Shown piece after piece: positions 1 through 7,788 of a stretch of DNA of 35,151 nt (the first letter of the stretch is position 1; each line of letters opens with the position of its first letter). Position numbers and translations under genes: made by a program. The DNA is taken from positions 1 to 35,151 of the forward strand of contig DASWJQ010000086.1 in assembly GCA_036397095.1 (NCBI GenBank), given 5' to 3'. This DNA comes from DASWJQ01 sp036397095. GTDB taxonomy: Bacteria; Chloroflexota; Anaerolineae; Anaerolineales; E44-bin32. The notes beneath the pieces were generated by a model. It had not been told where the DNA came from. It worked only from the letters and a program-made list of their open reading frames with translations, and ran no database searches.

Positions 1-36
1 TGTGCGCCCGGGCCACTGCTTTCGCCTGACGGGGTC

Positions 37-942
37 TCAGTCCGGCAAGGCAGTCGGCTGTTCCAGTCTCGGCTGCCGCTGGGGCCGGTCGCGGCGAACC
101 GGCGGCCGCTCGGGCCGGTCGTGCTTGGACGGGGCCGCCAGGATCAACACAGCAACCGGCCGGCCCTGATCATTCATCAGGCCAGCCACCATCGCCCAAT
201 CGCCGACCTCGATCCGTCCACCGCCCCGCTTGTGTATGCGGGTGCTGTCGGTGATCAGAAATGTCGTGCTTTCCGCTTCCCGATCCTCAATCGTGATGCT
301 TGTCGCACTGATGGCCGTAACCTTACCTCGCAGCCGGATGCCCATCCTGGGCCGATCCTGCTCGTGACCCACGACCACTCGCAGCGCCACCAGTGCCTGG
401 TCGCGGTCGTGATAAACGACAGCGGCCAGCATGCCTGGCTCGAGGTCTTCGACGCCCTGGATCGTCCCCTGACGGCTGACAAAGCGGGCCTCGTCGGTCA
501 CAAGGAACGTCCATGATTCTCCGTCGCCGCCCTCCAATTCGAAGGTGGGAACCTCGGGGCGGACGGCACTGATGGTGCCGGCCGCACGCTGCAGTCTGGG
601 CGAGTCCTCGCCCGTGGTAATCGCGATCGTACTGGCGAGGGCGCCGTCATCGGTCAGGAGCCCAGACACGGCCACCCGCATACCGACTTCGATGTCTTCC
701 AGGCCCTCCACCTCCCCGCTGGGGGAACGAAACTCGGTTTCGTCGGTCACCTGAATGCGCCAGTCTTCGCCGCGGACGGTGCGGACTAGCATCAGCTGGG
801 CATCGAGCACAACGCCGGTAACCTCACCGGCCAGACGGAAGCGCTCCCCCGGCGTCACATCCTGCGCCTGAGCCGCCACCGGCAGCGCCAGCGCAACCAC
901 CAGGCCAAACAGCATCAATCTACGCAATCCCGGTCTCACCAT
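37..942 (-). CDS. Exported protein with three tandem DUF5666 domains
   Basis: A 301-residue protein with an N-terminal signal peptide (basic start, then a hydrophobic run ending in Ala-Gln-Ala at about residue 27). Three repeats of a beta-rich module follow, at about residues 30-108, 118-192 and 201-270. Each has a G.V/I..V core, a threonine/aspartate 'V/ITD' step and a V/E-G-M/D-W-x-V/A segment typical of DUF5666, an OB-like domain of unknown function common in exported proteins. The C-terminal tail of about 30 residues is Arg/Pro-rich. I placed the start at the ATG at 942 because AGGAGG lies 6 nt upstream of it; an in-frame ATG at 966 sits upstream of that Shine-Dalgarno. The role is unknown; a cell-envelope location is inferred from the signal peptide. 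It follows the kinase gene in the same direction after about 90 bp. Confidence 0.8.
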   Translation of the reverse strand: MVRPGLRRLMLFGLVVALALPVAAQAQDVTPGERFRLAGEVTGVVLDAQLMLVRTVRGEDWRIQVTDETEFRSPSGEVEGLEDIEVGMRVAVSGLLTDDGALASTIAITTGEDSPRLQRAAGTISAVRPEVPTFELEGGDGESWTFLVTDEARFVSRQGTIQGVEDLEPGMLAAVVYHDRDQALVALRVVVGHEQDRPRMGIRLRGKVTAISATSITIEDREAESTTFLITDSTRIHKRGGGRIEVGDWAMVAGLMNDQGRPVAVLILAAPSKHDRPERPPVRRDRPQRQPRLEQPTALPD

Positions 943-1034
943 GGTCAACCTCCTGGAATCACACATGATCCACAGTCAGGATGACCGAAGGGGGATAAGC
1001 CGGCTTTGAACCTGTGTAAAAAGCGGGTAAAGGC

Positions 1035-1679
1035 TCAGCTCTCGAGGAAGGTGAGCTCTTCCTTGCCGGTGAGCCGCTCGTGGACGCGGGCCACGACCGT
1101 ATCCAAATGGCCGGCCTTGTGAACGAAATCGAGGTCATCGGTCCGGATGGTGAGCACCGGGCAAAGGTCGAAACCCGCCAGCCACTGTTCGTAATACCGT
1201 TCGAGCAGCGCCAGGTAGTCCTGGGTGACAGCCAACTCCATCTCCCGACCGCGTTGCTGAATTCGATTGAGCAACACCGGGACCGGCGCCTTCAGGTAGA
1301 TCAGCAGGTCGGGGGCGGGCAGCGTCTCGACCACCAGATCGTAAAGCTTGCGGTAGGTAGCAAAATCGCGGTGGCTCACGTTGCCAAGTTCGAGGCTGGC
1401 CCTGGCGAAGATCTCGGCGTCTTCGAAGATGGAGCGATCGATAATGGCGGAGCGTGGATCCTGGGCCATGGCCAGGTGCTGCTCGGCGCGGTGCCCCAGA
1501 AAGAACACCTGAAGATGAAAAGCCCATTGGCGCATATCGCCGTAGAAATCGGACAAATAAGGATTGTCCATCACCGATTCATAGGCAGTCCGCCAGCCGA
1601 GCTGTTCGCCCAGGCGTTCTGTCAGTGAGGTTTTGCCAGCCCCGATGTTGCCGGAGACCAGTACGAAATGTTTTGCCAT
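1035..1679 (-). CDS. Deoxynucleoside kinase (dNK/dGK-dAK family)
   Basis: A 214-residue cytosolic P-loop kinase that phosphorylates deoxynucleosides with NTP in the salvage pathway to dNMPs. The sequence shows the Walker A loop GNIGAGKTS at residues 10-18, the DRS motif at 81-83 that binds the substrate and carries the catalytic region, and an Arg-rich LID (R139 to R145). Its length matches bacterial deoxyguanosine/deoxyadenosine kinases (200-225 aa). Which base it prefers cannot be read from the sequence. It lies 45 bp downstream of the phosphatase gene on the same strand and may be co-transcribed with it. The Shine-Dalgarno is weak (GAGAAG about 10 nt before the ATG). Confidence 0.88.
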   Translation of the reverse strand: MAKHFVLVSGNIGAGKTSLTERLGEQLGWRTAYESVMDNPYLSDFYGDMRQWAFHLQVFFLGHRAEQHLAMAQDPRSAIIDRSIFEDAEIFARASLELGNVSHRDFATYRKLYDLVVETLPAPDLLIYLKAPVPVLLNRIQQRGREMELAVTQDYLALLERYYEQWLAGFDLCPVLTIRTDDLDFVHKAGHLDTVVARVHERLTGKEELTFLES

Positions 1680-1724
1680 GTTCGCAGTTCTTCTCAGCTA
1701 ACCATCATCGAGTCTGCAGAAGCA

Positions 1725-2345
1725 TCAGGCGACCAGATTCGCCGATTCATCCGAGTAAAGATGCGCAAATTCCTCAATCTGCTCCACCTGCTGGAGCGTG
1801 GGCCGGATGAAGGGCCTTCGATCACGCAGCAAATCCCAGGCTGCAGTGGGCTTCATCCCTTGGCTGACCAGGTAGGCAGCCGCCATCGTCGGGGCGCGAC
1901 CGACGCCGGCCTCGCAGTGAACGTAAACTTCACCACCCTGCTTAAGGATCCGCTCGATGAACTCCACGCCTTCTCTGAGATCTTCGAGTCTTGGCGCAGT
2001 GTTGTCCACAGTCGGTAAATGAAGGTATTGCGCCGGGGCGATTCCGGCTTGTGCGTCGTCGAACTCACTCCTCATATTGATCACCGCGTTCACGCCTCTA
2101 TTCTTGAGCCGGCGCCAACCGCGGGGCAGGTACTGACCGCCTACATGCAGGTAATCCGAAATATTGGAGAAACGTTCCGGCGAAGCACCGACTGTCAGCC
2201 TGACGATCAAATCGGATAACCACATAACGCCGTACCAGAAACCACGTCGGATGATATTGAGCCTAAGAAGCTGAACCCACTTTGTGAGTAGACCAACTTC
2301 TTCTACGCTGGTGAGTTCATCTTCGGATCTCGGCTCTTTTGTCAC
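1725..2345 (-). CDS. Dual-specificity (Cys-based) phosphatase with N-terminal hydrophobic segment
   Basis: A 206-residue member of the DSP/PTP superfamily. The catalytic loop HC-x5-R is at H143-C144-R150 (HCEAGVGR), followed by the usual small-residue helix, and the probable general acid is D114 in PTVDN. This is a complete active site for phosphate-monoester hydrolysis through a phosphocysteine. The first 55 residues contain a moderately hydrophobic stretch (WYGVMWLSDLIVRL) that could associate with membrane. The start is a GTG that overlaps the stop of the upstream lipid-kinase gene (GTGA, 4 nt), so the two are translationally coupled. The coupling suggests a phospholipid or phosphatidylglycerophosphate-like substrate, as in PTPMT1-type phosphatases, rather than a protein, but that is inference. 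The local GC content is lower than in neighbouring genes. Confidence 0.82.
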   Translation of the reverse strand: MTKEPRSEDELTSVEEVGLLTKWVQLLRLNIIRRGFWYGVMWLSDLIVRLTVGASPERFSNISDYLHVGGQYLPRGWRRLKNRGVNAVINMRSEFDDAQAGIAPAQYLHLPTVDNTAPRLEDLREGVEFIERILKQGGEVYVHCEAGVGRAPTMAAAYLVSQGMKPTAAWDLLRDRRPFIRPTLQQVEQIEEFAHLYSDESANLVA

Positions 2346-3256
2346 GAACTTTCTCGTTTCCTACCATCGACCATTAATACCTTCTCTTCATCGAGTTCAA
2401 AATCAAGCGGTGTGCTTCCTATATCCTCACCGTCGGCTTCAGCCGGCCGCGGCGGGGACGCCTCCACTCGAATCCGCCTTCCCTGCCAGTGCTTAAAAGA
2501 TTCCCCACGGGGGAGACCACCGGTGACGCTGGAGATGATCTCGGCAACAGAATCCAGGTCCACCTCACGAACCAGCACGATGTCCAGCCAACCGTCGTCG
2601 ATCCTAATATTCTCCGCCAACTTGAGATCAGGCCGACCCAGATTGCCCGAGTTAATTACCAGGCATGTGACTGCGCGCTCCTCGAAACGCTCCGCGTCGA
2701 TCTCCAGCTGATAGGTTGAGGCTGCAGGCGCAGGATCCCGGAGCGCAGCCAGGGCCGAGAACCAGTAAGCCAGGCTGCCCAGCCGCTTCTTCTGCCCATC
2801 ATCGGCTTGATTGACCATCTCGGCTTCCAAACCAATACCAACGCGGAGGATGAAGGACCTGCCGTTGACACTCCCCAGATCGACGGCGCGCACCCGGTTC
2901 ACTTCCAGGAGCATTTGGCAGGCCTCCCGCAATTCAATGGGGATGGACAGCTCCATCGCCATCACATTGCCGGTGCCGCCGGGCAGGATGGCGAGCGGGA
3001 GATCCAGCCCTTTTAGGCTGGCCGCTGCGGCCGAAACGGTGCCATCGCCGCCGTACACGGCTAGCAGATCGGCCCCTCGTTCCACAGCCTCATCCACAAA
3101 GGTAGGGATGTCATCAATATCGCTCGCGATGTGGACATCCCAATCGACTCCATGCGGCGTCAGCTCCTCATGCAGAACACTGAGGACCGGCTCGGGTTTG
3201 CCAGAAGCGGGATTGACAATGATATCGATGGTGCGCGGGGGGTCAATCTCCTTCAT
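2342..3256 (-). CDS. Diacylglycerol kinase family lipid kinase
   Basis: A 304-residue soluble lipid kinase of the DgkB/YegS type, which transfers the gamma-phosphate of ATP to diacylglycerol or a related lipid at the membrane surface. Visible motifs are NPASG (15-19), the nucleotide-binding GGDGT (69-73), LPGGTGN (92-98), a DDGWLD segment near residue 220 and a DGE motif near 275 in the region of the catalytic base. The usual G-F-D-A step after the second glycine pair reads G-L-E-A here, a conservative deviation. GGAGATG precedes the ATG at a sensible distance. It is the first gene of a coupled pair with the downstream phosphatase, and about 100 bp separate it from the aminotransferase gene upstream. 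Confidence 0.9.
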   Translation of the reverse strand: MKEIDPPRTIDIIVNPASGKPEPVLSVLHEELTPHGVDWDVHIASDIDDIPTFVDEAVERGADLLAVYGGDGTVSAAAASLKGLDLPLAILPGGTGNVMAMELSIPIELREACQMLLEVNRVRAVDLGSVNGRSFILRVGIGLEAEMVNQADDGQKKRLGSLAYWFSALAALRDPAPAASTYQLEIDAERFEERAVTCLVINSGNLGRPDLKLAENIRIDDGWLDIVLVREVDLDSVAEIISSVTGGLPRGESFKHWQGRRIRVEASPPRPAEADGEDIGSTPLDFELDEEKVLMVDGRKRESS

Positions 3257-3353
3257 ATCATCTCCAATTGATGTGAGTTAAGGGCTGAAAGGATCGGGTT
3301 GAATAAGAATCTAACCATAGCAAATAGCTCCGCTTGCCGGCGCAGCCGGGACG

Positions 3354-4742
3354 CTAAAGTGAAAAGTAATCCTTCAGCCGCTCCCTATAGCCGGCAGGTG
3401 TATATTCACCGGTTGAGCGATCACGCTCGTACTCGCCCTGGTAGCCCTGATGGGCAATCTGGTGCAGCGCATCGACCAGACGATCCACGTCGGTTCGGTC
3501 GTTGTAACAGCCAAAGCTGGCCCGCACCATTCCTGGCATTTCCGACCGATCACCCTGTCGAATCTGTTCCCGCCATGTGCTGGCCTCTTCGGAAGTCAAA
3601 TCCAGGAGCTGAACCACGTAAGGGTGGGCGCAAAAGCAACCACTGCGGACCCCAATGCCGGCCTCATAGCCAAGGATAGCTGCCACCAGGAAGTGCGATA
3701 CCCCCTCCAGATTGAAGGTTATGACGCCGACCTTGTCATCGGCGACGCCTGCGGCCGGCAGGCCGAACATCCGGATCCCCGGAACTTCCTGCAAACGGGG
3801 AAGGGCGTAGGCCATCAGTTGGCGCTCGTGCTCGGCAATGACGTCCATCCCAATATCCATCAGCGCCTTGGCGGCAGCCGCCATCGCCACGGCTCCAATC
3901 ACATTGGGGCTGCCGGCTTCGTCACGGTCGGGCATGCCGGCCCATTCCACTTCGTCCAGGGTTACGACATCGACCGTGCCCCCGCCGCGATACTCGGGTT
4001 CACCCGCCAGAAACACTTCCTTGGGGCCCACCAGGGCCCCGCTGCCAAATGGGGCATACATCTTGTGCGCCGAAAGCGCCACAAAGTCCAAATGCGCTGG
4101 ATCGTCATCAGGCAGCATATTCAACCGGCGATGGGGAGCCAGTTGAGCCGCGTCGACCAGGATGAGGACCCCTGCCTCATGGGCCTTGCGCGCCAGCCGA
4201 TGGATCGGCTGGATGTAGCCCGTCACATTCGACGCTCCGCTGACCGCCACCAAGGCAATGCGGCTTCCGTGTCTGGCCAACGCTTCGTCAAAGGCGGCTT
4301 CGTCCAGGTGCCCGTCGGCCGTGACAGGCACGTGGACCACCTGCGCCCGGGCCCGCCAGGGTAGATCATTGGAGTGATGCTCGAGTTGGGTGGAAATCAC
4401 GACCGAATTGGGCTTGAGCGGCAATCGAAAGGCCAGCTTGTTGATGGCTTCCGTGGTGTTCTTGCCGAAGATCACGGTGTTGCCATCCGGATCGGCGCCG
4501 ACGAACTCGGCAACCAGCTCATGCGCCCGATCGTAGGCTTCGGTGCTCAGCCGAGACTTGAAACCGGTCCCCCGGTGAACGCTGGCGTAGTAGGGCACAA
4601 AGCGCTCAACAGCTTGCATGACATCCAACAGCGGTGGTGTGCTGGCCGAGTTATCGAGATTTACGTAACGGGCCTCGGTGCCGTCCAACAGGGGGACCAG
4701 TTGGTCAAACCCAACGATTCGATCGCGCAGGTCGAGTGTCAT
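3354..4742 (-). CDS. Class V aminotransferase, cysteine-desulfurase (SufS/CsdA)-like
   Basis: A 462-residue PLP-dependent fold-type I enzyme. The motifs seen are the N-terminal N/D-N-S-A-S-T (LDNSASTPP, about 28-37), EHHSN at 121-125 with the PLP-stacking His, the PLP-N1-binding Asp D197 in LVDAAQ, the Schiff-base lysine K227 in SAHKMY, and a C-terminal loop RSGCFCAHPY carrying C369 and C371, near the catalytic Cys of SufS-type desulfurases (RSGHHCAQP). This fits removal of sulfur from L-cysteine to give alanine and a persulfide. No suf/isc scaffold genes are nearby, so the acceptor is unknown and another class V activity is possible. It is longer than SufS (about 406 aa), with an extra C-terminal tail. 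I chose the ATG at 4742; a TTG directly before it (4745) has slightly better Shine-Dalgarno spacing. Confidence 0.85.
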   Translation of the reverse strand: MTLDLRDRIVGFDQLVPLLDGTEARYVNLDNSASTPPLLDVMQAVERFVPYYASVHRGTGFKSRLSTEAYDRAHELVAEFVGADPDGNTVIFGKNTTEAINKLAFRLPLKPNSVVISTQLEHHSNDLPWRARAQVVHVPVTADGHLDEAAFDEALARHGSRIALVAVSGASNVTGYIQPIHRLARKAHEAGVLILVDAAQLAPHRRLNMLPDDDPAHLDFVALSAHKMYAPFGSGALVGPKEVFLAGEPEYRGGGTVDVVTLDEVEWAGMPDRDEAGSPNVIGAVAMAAAAKALMDIGMDVIAEHERQLMAYALPRLQEVPGIRMFGLPAAGVADDKVGVITFNLEGVSHFLVAAILGYEAGIGVRSGCFCAHPYVVQLLDLTSEEASTWREQIRQGDRSEMPGMVRASFGCYNDRTDVDRLVDALHQIAHQGYQGEYERDRSTGEYTPAGYRERLKDYFSL

Positions 4743-4792
4743 CAATCCATTCTCCCAGTGAGCTCTGCCGGATCAGGGACCGGCTGCGCCGT

Positions 4793-5812
4793 TCATGGTA
4801 CCGCGGACTGTTGGCGCAAGAAACCAGCGACCCGCGGCAGCACCTGCAGCGGGCATTCGTGCCAGAAATGGCCGCAGCCGGTCAGCCAAACCACCTCGAT
4901 CTGGGCCGTCTCAAGCGCTTCCAGACTGGCTTCAGCCATCGAGCGTCCAAACGGGTCGCTTTCGCCGTAGAAAAAAAGGATCGGCAGCCCCAGGCCCGAC
5001 AACTCCTGACGAGAGTCGAAGGCGCCCAACGCCTGCCAGGTCGCCCGGTTGACTTGCGGCTGGATCGGCTGGTTGGCCAACGCACCCGGCGGGGCAAAGC
5101 CAGGATCGTGGAAGTAGCTGGGCAGGACCCAGGCCAAGTAGTCCTCGGAGTCCTCGGGTGGCGGCCCAATGACGTCGGCCTGGCGCAGCTCGGCGACCCT
5201 CTCCTGGAAGCTGGCGTCGGCCCGCTGTAGGGCGTCCCGCGTTGGCGGGGCGCTGCCGAACAAGACCAGGCTCTCGACTTGCTCGGGATGATTGGCGGCG
5301 TAGGTCATGGCCAGTAAGCCGCCCCACGAATGCCCGAACAGGTGGAGAGGTGCTGTGGCCAACGCGTCCACAACAGCTTCAACGTCGGCATGGTAGGCGG
5401 CCAAGGTCCAGCGCGCGTCCGGCCGTCCCGAGGCGCCGCTGCCGCGCTGATCGAAAGCGATCACTTCGATGCCCATACTCGCCAGTTGCTCCAGGTCCAG
5501 CAGGTAGCCGCTGCTCATGCCCGGCCCCCCGTGCAGCACCAGCAGGCTGGCGACCGGATCGGGCGGTGCAGTGCGGCGAGCGAACAGCTCCCCTTGGCCC
5601 AGCGTGAGTACGTGCTCCTCGACGGCCGCTTGCGGGGGAGATGAAGGGGTAGGCCCCGGCCTGCCTGGGCCACAACCGACCAGCGAGGCCATCAGCACCA
5701 AGACGCCAAAGCTTGCCGCAGTGAACGCGGATCGTGTGAACGCAGGTGGCCTAGCCAAGCCGCTGATCGCGCCACGCCTGAATAGCTGCCAGGTGCTCTT
5801 GTTCGTGTTCAT
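4793..5812 (-). CDS. Alpha/beta-hydrolase (S33 proline iminopeptidase-like) lipoprotein
   Basis: A roughly 340-residue exported hydrolase. Near the N-terminus a hydrophobic run ends in the lipobox LVGC, so it is probably lipid-anchored outside the cytoplasmic membrane. The mature part has the S33 pattern: oxyanion motif HGGPG, nucleophile elbow GHSWGG, acid in GESDPFG and catalytic His in GCGHFWHE. This family includes proline iminopeptidases and many esterase-like relatives, so the substrate is uncertain. The start is doubtful. ATG at 5812 gives a long n-region and overlaps the upstream DinB-like gene by 62 nt. A TTG at 5758 would give a normal-length signal peptide of about 29 residues and only 8 nt of overlap. 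Neither has a clear Shine-Dalgarno. Co-transcription with the upstream gene is likely. Confidence 0.8.
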   Translation of the reverse strand: MNTNKSTWQLFRRGAISGLARPPAFTRSAFTAASFGVLVLMASLVGCGPGRPGPTPSSPPQAAVEEHVLTLGQGELFARRTAPPDPVASLLVLHGGPGMSSGYLLDLEQLASMGIEVIAFDQRGSGASGRPDARWTLAAYHADVEAVVDALATAPLHLFGHSWGGLLAMTYAANHPEQVESLVLFGSAPPTRDALQRADASFQERVAELRQADVIGPPPEDSEDYLAWVLPSYFHDPGFAPPGALANQPIQPQVNRATWQALGAFDSRQELSGLGLPILFFYGESDPFGRSMAEASLEALETAQIEVVWLTGCGHFWHECPLQVLPRVAGFLRQQSAVP

Positions 5813-6239
5813 AGGTGTCAACCGCGATCCAGCGCCACAGCGGATCTTCCCCCAAGTGCTGATATCGGCCGACCTCGGTCAGATCGTCCTGGCTGAATTG
5901 CTCCACCCGGCGCAGCGTCTGCTTGCGCAGGCCCCGGAAATCGCCCAGTACCAGCGGCAGGGCTCGCAGGCTGTCTTGCTCATGCCAAGTGGCATTAAGC
6001 TGGTCGACCCTGTCCATCCCCTGGACGCTGGCCCTAGACGGCTTGCGCCCCTGGAGTAAGTCGAAGAGCATGGTGACGCACTCGCCCTCCCAACGGTTGA
6101 GGTGGGCGAGCAAGTCCTTTAATGTCCACGAGTCCATGACGCCGGCAACTACGAAGTCTTCCGGCTCCAGGCCCTCCAGGGCCGCTTCCAGCTGGTTCCG
6201 GCTGGCACGAAGCTCGGCCAGCAGTTCATCCTTGGTCAT
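5751..6239 (-). CDS. DinB-fold, ClbS/DfsB family protein
   Basis: A 162-residue four-helix-bundle protein. The ClbS/DfsB signature is visible: TKDELLAELRASRNQLEAAL at the start, W-T-L-K-D-L-L-A-H-L-N-R-W-E in the second helix, and T-Y-E-H-E-Q-E-H-L near the end, with the histidines arranged as in DinB-type metal or ligand sites. ClbS itself is a cyclopropane hydrolase that protects against colibactin; most relatives have no known function. GGGAGG lies just upstream of two adjacent ATG codons (6242 and 6239); the second has the better spacing (7 nt after GGAGG). It is divergent from the DUF427 gene, so the region 6240-6337 should hold promoters for both. Confidence 0.82.
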   Translation of the reverse strand: MTKDELLAELRASRNQLEAALEGLEPEDFVVAGVMDSWTLKDLLAHLNRWEGECVTMLFDLLQGRKPSRASVQGMDRVDQLNATWHEQDSLRALPLVLGDFRGLRKQTLRRVEQFSQDDLTEVGRYQHLGEDPLWRWIAVDTYEHEQEHLAAIQAWRDQRLG

Positions 6240-6325
6240 CATGCCGCCTCCCTGGCCCAGCCATCCGCCGGGGATCACCTTTGCGAGCTGGTCCGGGTAC
6301 GATTATGGCATACACAGGACATCCC

Positions 6326-6331
6326 GGGAGG
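6326..6331 (+). promoter_or_regulatory. Shine-Dalgarno that decides the DUF427 start
   Basis: A GGGAGG hexamer sits 6 nt upstream of the GTG at 6338. Two in-frame ATG/alternative starts lie upstream of it (6281, 6305) but have no ribosome-binding site, so GTG at 6338 is the likely initiation codon. Confidence 0.65.
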
Positions 6332-6337
6332 CGTGGT

Positions 6338-7132
6338 GTGGCACATGGACCGGACAGTGCAGGCATACAGGCGGAGACTGCCGAGGCCTTGGCAGGCGCC
6401 TTTGCGTCGGAACGCTGGATCCGCGGTGTTGTCGACAATGTCTTGATTGTCGATAGCCGGCGGGCGCAGCTTGTGCGCGAGCCTGGACGGCCACCGGTTT
6501 ACTACTTTCCGATGGCGGATGTACGCATGGACCTGCTTGAACAGAGCGACCGGGTGGCCGAGTTCCCCAGCAAGGGTCCGACGATCTTCTGGGATCTTTC
6601 GATCGACAGCGGAAGGCGCGAACACGCGGCCATCTTGCACACGGCCTTGCCCGACCGGCTGGCGTCTCTGGCCGGCCACGTGAGCTTTCGCTGGCAAGCG
6701 CTCGACGCGTGGTACGAGGAAGACGAGCAGGTCTACTTCCACCCCCGGGATCCGATGACAAGGGTCGACGTACTGCCCAGCTCGCGCCTCGTGCGGATCG
6801 AACTCGACGGAGTCATTCTGGCGGAAAGCCGCCGGCCGCACTTGCTGTTCGAAACCGACTTGCCGACCCGTTACTATTTGCCGAGCGAGGATGTGCGCCT
6901 GGATTTGCTGGCAGCCAGCGACAGCCACACCGGCTGCCCCTACAAGGGCACGGCCTCCTACTTCCACCTCAAGCTTGGATCGAAGAATTATCCTGATTTT
7001 GTGTGGACCTACCTGGACCCGCTGCCGGAGGCGGCCAGAATTGGCGGTTTGCTGGCCTTCTACAACGAGAAGGTCGATCTTTACGTTGACGGCGAACTGC
7101 AGCCCAGACCGAAGACCAGATGGTCGAGCTAG
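6338..7132 (+). CDS. Protein with two tandem DUF427 domains
   Basis: A 264-residue soluble protein made of two DUF427 (NTP_transf_9-type) modules. The first (about residues 35-110) shows V-D-N-V-L-I-V-D-S-R-R-A, YYFPMADVRMDLL and a PSKGP element. The second (about 145-235) shows L-D-G-V-I-L-A-E-S-R-R-P, RYYLPSEDVRLDLL and CPYKGTASYF. The second copy keeps the Cys-Pro-x-Lys-Gly core better than the first. No function is established for the family. It is read convergently towards the DUF4870 gene with a strong hairpin between them. Confidence 0.8.
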   Translation: MAHGPDSAGIQAETAEALAGAFASERWIRGVVDNVLIVDSRRAQLVREPGRPPVYYFPMADVRMDLLEQSDRVAEFPSKGPTIFWDLSIDSGRREHAAILHTALPDRLASLAGHVSFRWQALDAWYEEDEQVYFHPRDPMTRVDVLPSSRLVRIELDGVILAESRRPHLLFETDLPTRYYLPSEDVRLDLLAASDSHTGCPYKGTASYFHLKLGSKNYPDFVWTYLDPLPEAARIGGLLAFYNEKVDLYVDGELQPRPKTRWSS

Positions 7133-7159
7133 GCTGCAGCAGCACTTTCACGCTGAATC

Positions 7160-7191
7160 ATACGGGGCCTGCCAGGCTGCAGGCCCCGTAT
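7160..7191. terminator. Perfect 13-bp inverted repeat between convergent genes
   Basis: ATACGGGGCCTGC pairs perfectly with GCAGGCCCCGTAT around a 6-nt loop (7173-7178). It lies 28 nt after the DUF427 stop and 26 nt before the end of the DUF4870 gene, where a bidirectional terminator is expected. The plus side is followed by a T-containing but not pure T tract (TTGATTTCG), so it is an imperfect intrinsic terminator. Confidence 0.7.
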
Positions 7192-7216
7192 TGATTTCGT
7201 TGTCCGTTGCTGGAGT

Positions 7217-7681
7217 CTACTCGCCGACCAGAGTACCGCGCACCCAGTCGCCGATCAACCAGTACTTGAAGTCTCGACCCTGCGAGGCTTCAATACCACC
7301 GTAGACACCGTAGACCAACGCCGCCACCGGCAAGAAGCTGAAGATGCAGGCGAACGGGATCAAACACAACCCGATCAGCACCGCACTGAGCACACCGGTT
7401 ACGGCCCACGCCAGGCCGACCAAGGCACCACCGCCGATCCACCACACAAGTTGGAAGACAAACGACTGCAGCGATTGGTAGGCGACGTAACGCGAACGAT
7501 CCTTAAATACTGCGTAAATGACCAGGGCCACAATTGGGCCCAGGATCCCGCTGACCAAGTTGACCAGGATGGACAGGTGCCCCAGCATCGCCCAGGTGCG
7601 CTCGTCGGATGACGTCAGCGGCGCTGGGGTGTAGACGGGGTCACTCTTGGCACTGGCGGGTTTGGCACTGGCTTTGGCCAT
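7217..7681 (-). CDS. DUF4870 family small membrane protein
   Basis: A 154-residue protein with an Ala/Lys/Ser-rich cytoplasmic N-terminus (about 25 residues) followed by the DUF4870 pattern: S-D-E-R-T-W-A-M-L-G-H-L-S, a first membrane helix (about 42-66), R-Y-V-A-Y-Q-S-L-Q-S-F, then two more hydrophobic segments (about 77-95 and 101-130) and a short C-terminal domain. The family is common in Chloroflexota and Firmicutes and has no known biochemical role. The ATG at 7681 follows GAGGAGG by 6 nt, so an in-frame start 24 nt upstream is unlikely. Confidence 0.8.
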   Translation of the reverse strand: MAKASAKPASAKSDPVYTPAPLTSSDERTWAMLGHLSILVNLVSGILGPIVALVIYAVFKDRSRYVAYQSLQSFVFQLVWWIGGGALVGLAWAVTGVLSAVLIGLCLIPFACIFSFLPVAALVYGVYGGIEASQGRDFKYWLIGDWVRGTLVGE

Positions 7682-7788
7682 GATTTCCTCCTCGGGCACG
7701 GCCATTGCCGTCCCGGCTGTAAACTCTTCATACTCTATACGGACAATTCGATCGCGGGTTGCATCGCTTCAAGTAAGGGAGGCAGGCA

